Source of the DNA: an uncultured Collinsella sp.
Lineage (GTDB): Bacteria > Actinomycetota > Coriobacteriia > Coriobacteriales > Coriobacteriaceae
Direction of reading: 5' to 3'
NCBI GenBank assembly: GCA_902475785.1
Contig: CABSAN010000048.1
Span: 1 to 16,584 of the forward strand
DNA length: 16,584 nucleotides
The position numbers were made by a program, and so were the translations under genes. Shown in pieces: positions 6,803-13,541 of this stretch (position 1 is the stretch's first letter; every line of letters starts with the position of its first letter). The notes under the pieces are model-generated. The model was not told the DNA's origin. It made no database searches and saw nothing but the letters and a program-made list of their open reading frames with translations.

Positions 6803-7687
6803 GTGAAAATCGCAGCAATTGGTGACAACGTTATTGATCGCTATCTCAACAAAGACGTTATGTATCCTGGTGGCAATGCCGTAAACGTCGCTGCCCATGC
6901 AAGCATGCTTGGCGCACAGGCAGCGTATATTGGGGAGATCGGCAACGACCTGGGAGGGCGAATAATCACCGATGCCCTTTCTTCGCTGAACGTTGACCTT
7001 TCGCAATCATCTATGCCTGAAAAAGCGACAACCAAGACTTGCGATGTAAATGTTTACAACGGTGAACGTGTCGAAGTTGGTTACGATACGGGGGCTTGCT
7101 GGGCGCACAAAACCCATATCAACGATTCTGATGTCAAGTTTCTTCAGGGATTCGATGCGGTTTTTACCAGCGTCAATGCAAAGCTGCAGGATGATGTACA
7201 CCTAGTTCAAGATCTTCCCGCTGTGGTGGTTTACGACTTTTCCGTTAAAGATAAGTATCGAACCGACGCATATTTCGATCTTGTTTGCCCTGCTACAACC
7301 CTTGGTCTGTTTTCCTGTTCCGGCGAGAGCGATCAACAGATTCAAGTTCTATTGAAGAGGGCCATAGAGCATGGTTGTCGCTACACGATTGCTACACGGG
7401 GATCTGCGGGGCCTGTGTTCTTTGACGGTTCCCGATGGTACCAGGGAAATATAAGACCCGTAGATGCGCTTGACACCATGGGCGCGGGAGATTCGTATAT
7501 CACTGCGTTTGTTGTGAGCTGTCTCTCGCGTGGCTGGAGTAAAAAGCAACCGCTCGATGCGGAGATCATTCGGGATGCAATGGAATTCGCTGCTGACTAT
7601 TCAGCTAAGAATTGCCTTAAACCCGGCGGCTTTGGATTCGAGCATAAACTCGCCGAGATGAAAGACGGCCAAGCTTCCATTTCCTAG
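6803..7687 (+). CDS. frlD: PfkB-family sugar kinase, fructoselysine 6-kinase (FrlD) type
   Basis: This 294-residue cytosolic kinase has the ribokinase/PfkB fold and the landmarks of FrlD: an IGDN start (residues 6-9), YPGGNAVNVA (21-30), YDFSVKD (144-150) and the PfkB signature DTMGAGDSYITAF (224-236), with Asp-230 as the catalytic base. FrlD phosphorylates fructoselysine on C6 with ATP. The GTG at 6803 is preferred to in-frame GTG/ATG codons at 6785 and 6788 because GGGAGG at 6790-6795 lies 7 bp before it and the protein then begins MKIAAIGDN, as in FrlD. It follows the SIS gene by 30 bp in the same operon. A kinase beside a phosphorylating PTS looks redundant, so it may serve substrate entering by another route or a different glycated compound. 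Confidence 0.82.
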   Translation: MKIAAIGDNVIDRYLNKDVMYPGGNAVNVAAHASMLGAQAAYIGEIGNDLGGRIITDALSSLNVDLSQSSMPEKATTKTCDVNVYNGERVEVGYDTGACWAHKTHINDSDVKFLQGFDAVFTSVNAKLQDDVHLVQDLPAVVVYDFSVKDKYRTDAYFDLVCPATTLGLFSCSGESDQQIQVLLKRAIEHGCRYTIATRGSAGPVFFDGSRWYQGNIRPVDALDTMGAGDSYITAFVVSCLSRGWSKKQPLDAEIIRDAMEFAADYSAKNCLKPGGFGFEHKLAEMKDGQASIS

Positions 7688-7716
7688 AAAGGTATTTTTT
7701 TAGGTCATTAAGTATT

Positions 7717-7726
7717 AATACGTAGT
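7717..7726. promoter_or_regulatory. Candidate operator, site C (AATACGTAGT)
   Basis: AATACGTAGT matches AWWACGTWNT and overlaps a perfect palindrome, GTATTAATAC (7712-7721). The context AAGTATTA-NN-ACGT is shared with site A upstream of the identical deglycase copy at 80. It lies in the 98-bp gap between the kinase and deglycase copy 2, 59 bp before the start, suggesting that copy 2 has its own regulated promoter in addition to read-through. Confidence 0.45.
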
Positions 7727-7785
7727 GAAATGACAAGTTGTCAATTGAAACGAATTTCACTCTATTAAACGAAGGGATATTAGAT

Positions 7786-8820
7786 ATGTTCAATTTCGAT
7801 GAGCCTCGTTACGAGAAGGTTGTGAGCGATGCCCTCGCTCTCCGTCCTCAGATTGAGGCTGCCGTGGACAAGGTCTGCGAGCAGGGTTATTCCAACATCT
7901 TCTTCATCGGCTGCGGCGGCACCTGGGCCCACACGCTCCCGATGAAGTATTGGGTCGAGACCACCACGGCCGACGTCGACGTCCACTGCGAGATTGCCGC
8001 CGAGTTCCTCGCATGCCCGCCCAAGGCCTTCAACAAGGACTCGGTCTGCGTCTTCTCCACCCGTACCGGCACCACCCCCGAGATCATCGAGGCCGCCAAG
8101 TTCTGCCAGGAGCAGGGCGCCCGCACGCTGATGTACGTCTCCAACGACAACACCCCGGCCACCGAGTACGCCGACTACAAGTTCTTCAGCTTCGCCGAGG
8201 ACGACGTCCTGTGCGAGGCCATCTACACCTACCAGATCACGCTGGTCGCCCGCTTCCTCAAGAACGCCGGCGCCTTCCCCAAGTACGACACCTTCATGGA
8301 GGAGTTCGGCAACATCGCCCCGTACCTCATCAAGGCCAAGGACGCCCAGGACGAGCGCTGCGCCGCCATGGCCGAGGACTTCAAGGACACCGACTACCAC
8401 ATGGTGATCGGCTCCGGCATGCTCTGGGGCGAGGCCTACGACTACGCCATGTGCATCCTCGAGGAGATGCAGTGGATCAAGACCAAGTCCATCCACGCCG
8501 CCGAGTTCTTCCACGGCACCATCGAGCTGTGCGAGGAGGGCACGAGCCTCATCATGCTCTACGGCGAGGACGACACCCGTAAGCTCATGGACCGCGTGGA
8601 CAACTTCACCCACATGCTCGCCGACGAGAAGGGCGTCCATGTCCGCGTGAACAAGTTCGACACCGCCGAGGTCGAGCTGCCGTTCAGCGACCCCGAGTTC
8701 CGCAAGATCGTCTCCCCGATGGTCACCTACACCATCACCGAGCGCCTGAGCTGCCATCTCGAGCACGTCCGCAACCACCCGCTCACCACGCGTCGCTACT
8801 ATCACCAGATGAACTACTAA
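7786..8820 (+). CDS. SIS-domain Amadori 6-phosphate deglycase, copy 2
   Basis: The 344-residue product is identical to that of 80-1114, with the same SIS loops, LEEMQW and EFFHG motifs, and Glu-227/His-243 pair. GAAGGGA at 7771-7777, 8 bp upstream, and the match to copy 1 place the start at the ATG at 7786. An in-frame TTG at 7738 would add 16 residues absent from copy 1 and is rejected. The DNA changes abruptly here from the AT-richer PTS operon to GC-rich, C-ending codons. It is 98 bp downstream of the kinase and followed by a strong hairpin, so it closes the catabolic unit. Two identical copies under different upstream regions could allow separate basal and induced expression (inference). 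Confidence 0.87.
   Translation: MFNFDEPRYEKVVSDALALRPQIEAAVDKVCEQGYSNIFFIGCGGTWAHTLPMKYWVETTTADVDVHCEIAAEFLACPPKAFNKDSVCVFSTRTGTTPEIIEAAKFCQEQGARTLMYVSNDNTPATEYADYKFFSFAEDDVLCEAIYTYQITLVARFLKNAGAFPKYDTFMEEFGNIAPYLIKAKDAQDERCAAMAEDFKDTDYHMVIGSGMLWGEAYDYAMCILEEMQWIKTKSIHAAEFFHGTIELCEEGTSLIMLYGEDDTRKLMDRVDNFTHMLADEKGVHVRVNKFDTAEVELPFSDPEFRKIVSPMVTYTITERLSCHLEHVRNHPLTTRRYYHQMNY
7786..8820 (+). repeat. Long direct repeat, copy 2 (1035 bp)
   Basis: This is the same-strand partner of 80-1114. The two copies flank 6671 bp carrying both gntR genes, the PTS genes, the second SIS gene and the kinase. No inverted repeats or transposase lie at its edges, so it is not an insertion sequence. It is a substrate for homologous recombination that would delete or amplify the enclosed block. 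Confidence 0.9.
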
Positions 8821-8841
8821 TCCTCTCAAATTGCTGCTGTT

Positions 8842-8886
8842 GCCTGCAGGCGAGCTGTTCTGAACGTCTCGCCTGCAGGCTTATTT
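8842..8886 (+). terminator. Hairpin terminator after deglycase copy 2
   Basis: A perfect 13-bp stem (GCCTGCAGGCGAG at 8842-8854, complement at 8868-8880) encloses a 13-nt loop and is followed by TTATTT. It begins 21 bp after the stop codon of deglycase copy 2. Confidence 0.75.
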
Positions 8887-8901
8887 CTGGGGTTAATCAG
8901 A

Positions 8902-9596
8902 ATAGTTGCCCAGTACCTTCTAGTTGCGCTGGTCGCATTATGGCGTCTATGGACGAGCAAGCATTTGGCATTACGATGCTTGGTCGTCCGCTGTTTACGA
9001 GCCTGTTTGTCGGCTTGATCCTTGGCGATGTCCAGCAGGGCGTTATCGTCGGCGCTGCTTTGGAGTCCATGTTCATGGGCGCCATCATGGTCGGCGCGGC
9101 GGTTCCTCCCGAGGTCTATGCCTCCGGCGTGCTTGGCTGCGCGTTTGCCGTCATTACGGGTACGGGCACGGCAACTGCCGTCGCACTCGCCCTTCCCGTC
9201 TCCGTCTTCCTTCTCTACTCCGTTATTAACTTTGCAACGCGTATCGTCGCCGCTCATCTGGGATACGACCTGGGAACCAAGTTCCTGCAGCAGTCCGAAG
9301 AGAACAACCTTATGTCTCGCATGACGCATGCTGCCGGTGTCCTCGGAATGACCGTTATCGGCGCCATGATTGCGGCACAGGTCTCGCTGTCCACTGCTTT
9401 GACCTTTGACGTGGGTGGTTCGGAGATTGTCCTGCAGGATCTGTTCGATTCGATCTTCCCCGGTCTGCTGCCCTTGCTGGCAACGTTCGCCTGTGTCGCC
9501 CTGTACAAAAAGGGCGTCAAGACCATTTGGATTATCTTGGGCATCTTTGCGATCTGCATCATCGGAACGGGCTTGGGAGTGTTCGCGGCGGCGTAA
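8902..9596 (+). pseudogene. Decayed PTS remnant: EIIC N-terminus fused in frame to EIID C-terminus
   Basis: The open frame 8940-9596 (218 residues) begins like a mannose-family EIIC: GRPLFTSLFVGLILGDVQQ and AALESMFMGAIMVGAAVPPE align with residues 28-70 of the EIIC at 4123. Near residues 90-97 it switches to the C-terminal half of an EIID: LGYDLGTKFLQQSE, VLGMTVIGAMI, LPLLATF and GLGVFAAA align with the end of the EIID at 4895. An internal deletion removed the rest of EIIC and the front of EIID. Upstream, 8902-8937 encodes the missing EIIC start (VAQYLLVALVA) in another frame, so about one base is lost near 8938. The likely start codon reads ATA, and no good ribosome binding site precedes 8940. 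It is probably non-functional. Its codon use resembles the GC-rich deglycase copies rather than the intact PTS. Confidence 0.82.
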
Positions 9597-9641
9597 TGTT
9601 GACTGCTATGCTCGCGTGTTGGACAACAAACTGACCGTTTG

Positions 9642-9677
9642 AAAACGGGGCTCGGCGTAAGGTCGGCCCCGTTTTTT
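9642..9677 (+). terminator. Rho-independent terminator after the EIIC-EIID remnant
   Basis: AAAACGGGGC (9642-9651) pairs with GCCCCGTTTT (9666-9675) around a 14-nt loop, followed by T residues to 9677. It marks the right end of the former PTS transcription unit. Confidence 0.88.
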
Positions 9678-9730
9678 GTTTGAGGGATTTTCCGGCTGTC
9701 CAAAATCCACGCTCGTCCATCACTCACGTA

Positions 9731-9971
9731 TATCTCGTCTCTCATTCGTCACTAATATGAGAGATAGCTGAAAGACGAGAGATAAATATGAGAGATAACT
9801 GAGCAGCAAAGAGACAAGCAATCATGGTATTGTCTCAATATTGATTGTTCTACCAGCAAAAATATGTTTAAATGAAACAGATGGCAGACATCTTATCTTT
9901 CATCTCTCATTTATCTCTAATATGAGAGATAGCAGTAAGATGAGAGATAATTACGAGAGATAACTGAGAGA
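9731..9971. repeat. Duplicated cluster of GAGAGATA repeats upstream of the AlbA_2 regulator
   Basis: GAGAGATA occurs at 9759, 9777 and 9790 and again at 9924, 9942 and 9955, with the same steps of 18 and 13 bp in each cluster. The inverted-sense element TCTCTCAT precedes each cluster by 21 bp (9738 and 9903). The whole module of about 73 bp is therefore duplicated with an exact 165-bp offset, with about 90 bp of unrelated AT-rich sequence between. A partial unit (GAGAGA) follows at 9966. The second module ends about 55 bp before the next gene. The spacing is too short and irregular for CRISPR. A multi-site operator for the downstream DNA-binding protein is the best guess. Confidence 0.75.
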
Positions 9972-10025
9972 CGAAGGAAATCTATTCGCGGCATTCTCCG
10001 CCGGGCCGAGCGAAGGGACGTGCAG

Positions 10026-11492
10026 ATGAACGAAAACGAGCTGGCCGGTCTGCTCGAGTCATTAAAGCGCATGGGCTCGGACGATCTTAACGTCGAGGTC
10101 AAGGAGAGCGCCACGACGCTTTCCCGCGACGTATGGGAAACGGTTAGCGCATTCGCAAACACCGCCGGCGGCATCATCGTACTCGGAGTGAGCGAGCGCG
10201 CGGGTTTTGTCCCAGTTGCAAACTTTGAGACCGAGAAAGTGCTCAACCAATTCGTGGCGGGCATGGGCGATGCCGGCGGTCGCGGAAAGCTGGCCAATCC
10301 GCCCAAATACACCATTGAGCGCGTGGAGCTCCAGGGCACCGTGGTTCTGGTCATCACGATTGAGGAGCTCGACCCGTCGAGCAAGCCTTGCTATGTCATA
10401 GAGCGGGGCGCTCAAGGTGGCAGCTACAAACGCATCGATGACAAAGATGTCCCGCTTTCGTCGACCGAGGTGCTCGCATTGGCGTCATACGGTCGAGCGA
10501 CTCCGAGCGATCGCGACGCGGTGGCGGGCGCGGGTGCGGACGATCTCGACGAGGCGCTGGTCGACCGTACGATAGATCGGGCTTTCTCGTTGACGCCTCG
10601 GGCAATGCGCGGCGCGCCGGACAAACAAACGAAGCTGGAGCGCCTAAATTTCCTTGATTCCCAGGGCAATGTCACCAAGGCTGGACTCCTAGTTGCGGGC
10701 ACCTACCCTCAGCAGTTTTATCCCAAGCTCTTTATCGACATGGCTGTCTATGCGGGGACCCGGAAAGGCACGGCGGGGTCGCTGAGGTTCATGGACCGCA
10801 CGATCTGTGAGGGAACGTTGGGCGAGATGATCTCGGATGCTGTCGCGGCCGTCGCCAAGAATTTGCGGCGAACCTCGACCGTCCAAGGCGTCTCGCGTGT
10901 CGACTCGCTGGAGATTCCCGAGGAGGTTCTGCGCGAGGCAATCGCCAACGCCGCAATCCATCGAGAATACGGGGATCGGTTCTGTGGACAATCGATTGCC
11001 GTCGACGTCTTTGACGATCGTGTCGAGGTGACGAATCCTGGCGGCCTTTACGGGGGAAAGACTCGCGAGAACTTGTTTGACGGCAGCTCCCGATGCCGTA
11101 ACGCGACGCTCGTGAAACTCATGTCGATTGTCCCGCTGCCGGATGGCGCAGGTTCGCCGGCTGAGGGCAATGGCTCGGGCATCCCGATGATGATCGATGC
11201 CATGCGCGCGCATGGTCTGGCCGAGCCCCTGTTCTGCCCGGGGTTCGATCGGTTCAAGGTCGTACTCTACCGTTCAAAGATCGAGCCGGTCGATCATGGC
11301 GGGGGCTTAATTGTGACGGCACTCAAACACTACGGCGAGCTGGGGACGCGTGAGCTGGCAGAACGCACGGGGCTTACAATTTCCCAGGTTAGGTCGCGCG
11401 TCAACGCGCTCATTGCTCAAGGCGAGCTTGAGCCCACGGCGCCGGCGACGAGCCGCAACCGCAAGTATCGACTGTCAGAGCGCGTGGAATAA
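10026..11492 (+). CDS. AlbA_2 (Schlafen-type) / GHKL ATPase / winged-helix putative transcriptional regulator
   Basis: This 488-residue protein is of the COG2865 type. The N-terminal AlbA_2 domain (about residues 20-140) includes EVKES (24-28) and SAFANTAGGIIVLGV (41-55), a typical nucleic-acid-binding fold. A GHKL-type ATPase-like domain follows: LREAIANAAIHREYGD around 300-315, VTNPGGLYGG around 334-343 and NGSGIPMM around 381-388. A winged helix lies at about 435-485 (LGTRELAERTGLTISQVRSRV). The ATG at 10026 has GAAGGGA 7 bp upstream, whereas the GTG at 10020 is too close to it. Proteins of this family are annotated as regulators or ATP-binding proteins, sometimes linked with stress or phage defence; the true role is mostly unknown. 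The repeat cluster just upstream suggests that it binds its own control region (inference). Confidence 0.85.
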   Translation: MNENELAGLLESLKRMGSDDLNVEVKESATTLSRDVWETVSAFANTAGGIIVLGVSERAGFVPVANFETEKVLNQFVAGMGDAGGRGKLANPPKYTIERVELQGTVVLVITIEELDPSSKPCYVIERGAQGGSYKRIDDKDVPLSSTEVLALASYGRATPSDRDAVAGAGADDLDEALVDRTIDRAFSLTPRAMRGAPDKQTKLERLNFLDSQGNVTKAGLLVAGTYPQQFYPKLFIDMAVYAGTRKGTAGSLRFMDRTICEGTLGEMISDAVAAVAKNLRRTSTVQGVSRVDSLEIPEEVLREAIANAAIHREYGDRFCGQSIAVDVFDDRVEVTNPGGLYGGKTRENLFDGSSRCRNATLVKLMSIVPLPDGAGSPAEGNGSGIPMMIDAMRAHGLAEPLFCPGFDRFKVVLYRSKIEPVDHGGGLIVTALKHYGELGTRELAERTGLTISQVRSRVNALIAQGELEPTAPATSRNRKYRLSERVE

Positions 11493-11592
11493 ATGCATTA
11501 GTGGACGAGGCGACCCAATAATCGACCCTCAATTGGCGCCCACTAAGGTAAAGCGGTTGTTGCTCAGTCGACGGTGATGCTGAGGACTCGGC

Positions 11593-12084
11593 TTACACCG
11601 GCATGGCCCCGAACCCGTCCATCAAGAACAGCCTAAGAACCAGCTTGATGACATATCCCGGTTTGACTTCTGCCGCGCCAAAGACGCTGCGCTCGGCGAG
11701 CTCGCTGCAGTATGTATAGATGTCGCGGATAAGGTCCGCGCCCGAAAGCGTAAACATGTAGCCTGCGTCCGAAAGCGCATTGGGTGCGGCGGGCAACTTG
11801 GCCATGCGGCAAAAGGTCAACAGGTCGGGTGCCATAGCGCCCTGGTAGCCAAGGTGGCTGCCGTCTTCTTGTGCGGCGAGTTCCAGTTGGCGTACTCGAT
11901 CCAGCGCCGCTGCCAGCACAAAGCTCGGTGTGGGAGCATTGACGTCCTCCGTGGTCGCCACAAGCCTGCCCGCCGCCTGCGTGACAAGCCAAGCGACCTC
12001 GCGCTGGCAACGCACGGCCTTGCGCGTCACCGGCTTGATGGACGAAGAAGAAACGCTCCCCTTTGGCGGATTCGAAGCAGCCAT
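11593..12084 (-). CDS. Hypothetical protein, 163 residues
   Basis: I do not recognise this protein. The ATG at 12084 is chosen because a GGGAGGG Shine-Dalgarno sequence lies 5 bp upstream; the open frame extends further, but that part overlaps the terminator of the methyltransferase gene and has an arginine-rich, non-coding look. The product (MAASNPPKG at the start, FLMDGFGAMPV at the end) appears soluble and mostly helical, without a signal peptide or clear membrane segment. A serine-rich, low-complexity N-terminus (about residues 8-17) precedes a helical core. A TATACT at 12142-12147 on the minus strand could be its -10. It converges on the AlbA_2 regulator. No function can be proposed. Confidence 0.7.
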   Translation of the reverse strand: MAASNPPKGSVSSSSIKPVTRKAVRCQREVAWLVTQAAGRLVATTEDVNAPTPSFVLAAALDRVRQLELAAQEDGSHLGYQGAMAPDLLTFCRMAKLPAAPNALSDAGYMFTLSGADLIRDIYTYCSELAERSVFGAAEVKPGYVIKLVLRLFLMDGFGAMPV

Positions 12085-12163
12085 AAGACCCTCCCATGAA
12101 CAATCCGGCCCAACAGGCCCGGATGAAACACGTGCTACATCAGTATACGGGGGAGTGGGATGG

Positions 12164-12197
12164 AAAAACGGAGCCGACAGCGTGAACTGCCGGCTCC
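12164..12197 (-). terminator. Terminator of the DNA methyltransferase gene
   Basis: On the minus strand GGAGCCGGCAG pairs with CTGTCGGCTCC (one mismatch) around a 6-nt loop, followed by a run of five T residues (A residues at 12164-12168 on the plus strand). It lies 12 bp after the methyltransferase stop codon. Confidence 0.85.
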
Positions 12198-12209
12198 GGA
12201 TTGCTTGCC

Positions 12210-13472
12210 TTAGAGGCCGTACACTTCGACCATAGCTTCGCCAATGCGATGGGGCACGCCGGTGACGAGTGCGTTGCCCATGCAGAAGGCTCGATGGCCG
12301 TCGGTCATGCCCGTATCGGTCCAGCCTTTCGGGAATCCCTGAAGCTGATCGAGCTCGTCGGGAACAAGACGGCGGAAACGGCCATCGGGACATTCGATGA
12401 CGTGCTTGAAGCGGCTCGCTCCCGTGCCGCCTTCTCCTGTGAGGATGGTGCGGCTCGGCTTGTCGGTGGCATCCGGGAAGCTCATGGCTCCCTCGGAATA
12501 CGTGTACGTAAAGCCTGTCTTTTTGTTAGTGCGCTCTTCGCGCTTGCTGCCCTTAAGGTAGCGCCAGTCGGGAAGCTTTTCGTCGGAGATGTAGAACTGC
12601 TCCGGGACATCAGCCTCGTCGACAAGCACGTCGCCAAGCACGTGGCGCTCACCGTGATAGTCTTCGGCAAAGTCGCAGGTCAGAACATGACAGCCCTGCA
12701 TGACGCCAGCATTCTTGAATTGAGAGGTCTTTTGGCCGACGCCAAAACGAGTTGAGTTCTCGTAGGGGTCGGGTAAAACGTCGAGCTCGGACATCTCGTC
12801 GGGATAGATGGCGGGGAAGGCTTTAGCCATGACGCCGTTGTGCATGCGATCAACGAGATCAACCTTGCCAGCGTCCTTTTCGCAGAAGATATAAACACGC
12901 TTGCGACGCTGGGGGAAACCGTATTCGGCAGAGTTGACCACGCGCCATTCGACCGTGTAGTCGAGGTCGGCAAGACAGCTTAGGATAATGGCGAAGTCGC
13001 GACCGCGTTGAGACGCGGGCGATTTGAGCAGGCGGTCGACGTTTTCGAAGAGGCCGAACTTGGGTGCCTTCATCTCGAGGAAGTGATAGATGTCCCACCA
13101 GAGGACACCCTTCTTGCCCTCGATGCCGTGCGCCTGATTGAGCGGGCGCGCAACAGAGTAGTCCTGGCAAGGGAAGCCACCGACGACCATTTGCACGTCG
13201 GGGATTTTAATTTCGCCGGCTTCAGCCTGCTCCAAGACCTTATTGATATCTTCGTTGACAACGGAATCTTTGCCAAAGCGGTCCATGTAACAACGTGCCG
13301 CAAACTGACGCGCCTTGGTTCCGGGCGGTTCCCACTGGTTGGCCCAAATGGTGCGAAAGGGCCCGGCGGGCTTCATGTAGAAATCTGGATAACGAGGGTC
13401 AGCGTAGCCTTCGAGGCCCAAACGGAATCCGCCGACGCCAGCAAAAAGCTCGGCGATTTTGACCTCTGACAT
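12210..13472 (-). CDS. DNA (cytosine-5)-methyltransferase of a type II restriction-modification system
   Basis: This 420-residue enzyme transfers a methyl group from S-adenosylmethionine to C5 of cytosine. All main m5C motifs are visible: motif I ELFAGVGGFRLGLEG (residues 8-22), motif IV GGFPCQDYS (98-106) with catalytic Cys-102, motif VI ENVDRLL (143-149), motif VIII QRRKRVYIF (188-196), motif IX with RRLVPDELDQLQGFP and motif X with GNALVTGVPHR near the end. The ATG at 13472 is preferred to one ten codons upstream because GGGGGAG lies 5 bp before it and the protein then begins just before motif I. It is divergent from a MutH/Sau3AI-type endonuclease, so it probably protects GATC as M.Sau3AI does (inferred from the partner). 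A terminator follows directly. Confidence 0.93.
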   Translation of the reverse strand: MSEVKIAELFAGVGGFRLGLEGYADPRYPDFYMKPAGPFRTIWANQWEPPGTKARQFAARCYMDRFGKDSVVNEDINKVLEQAEAGEIKIPDVQMVVGGFPCQDYSVARPLNQAHGIEGKKGVLWWDIYHFLEMKAPKFGLFENVDRLLKSPASQRGRDFAIILSCLADLDYTVEWRVVNSAEYGFPQRRKRVYIFCEKDAGKVDLVDRMHNGVMAKAFPAIYPDEMSELDVLPDPYENSTRFGVGQKTSQFKNAGVMQGCHVLTCDFAEDYHGERHVLGDVLVDEADVPEQFYISDEKLPDWRYLKGSKREERTNKKTGFTYTYSEGAMSFPDATDKPSRTILTGEGGTGASRFKHVIECPDGRFRRLVPDELDQLQGFPKGWTDTGMTDGHRAFCMGNALVTGVPHRIGEAMVEVYGL

Positions 13473-13491
13473 ACTCACTCCCCCAAATCGC

Positions 13492-13541
13492 TGCAAATGC
13501 AAAGATCAAGGGTACAGAAATCGGGTTGCAAATGGAAGATC
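13492..13541 (+). repeat. Short direct repeat ending in GATC between the R-M genes
   Basis: TGCAAATGCAAAGATC (13492-13507) is repeated as TGCAAATGGAAGATC (13527-13541), one base shorter with one substitution, with starts 35 bp apart. Each copy ends in a GATC tetramer. The second copy runs into the left arm of the dyad at 13535-13556. Confidence 0.6.

Noticed and set aside
5259..6862. Further AACGTT-like matches inside the EIID and kinase genes (for example 6825-6834).
   Set aside because: They have one or more mismatches to AWWACGTWNT and lie within coding sequence; they are kept only as a warning about chance matches.
6137..7006. A 289-residue minus-strand frame across the second SIS gene and the kinase start.
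   Set aside because: It lies antisense to two well-supported genes, has no ribosome binding site and shows no recognisable motif.
80..8820. The twin genes as an insertion sequence or transposon pair.
   Set aside because: They encode a metabolic enzyme, and their edges show no terminal inverted repeats, target duplication or transposase.
9731..9971. The GAGAGATA cluster as a CRISPR array.
   Set aside because: Units are only 8 bp, spacers are 5-10 bp and partly repeated, and no cas gene is near.
12085..12393. The upstream extension of the 163-residue hypothetical gene to a 266-residue product.
   Set aside because: The extra part is arginine- and proline-rich, crosses the methyltransferase terminator and enters that gene; the ribosome binding site supports the ATG at 12084.
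12201..12755. A plus-strand 184-residue frame opposite the methyltransferase; similar frames at 13008-13469 and 15142-15696.
   Set aside because: All are antisense shadows of genes with clear family motifs.
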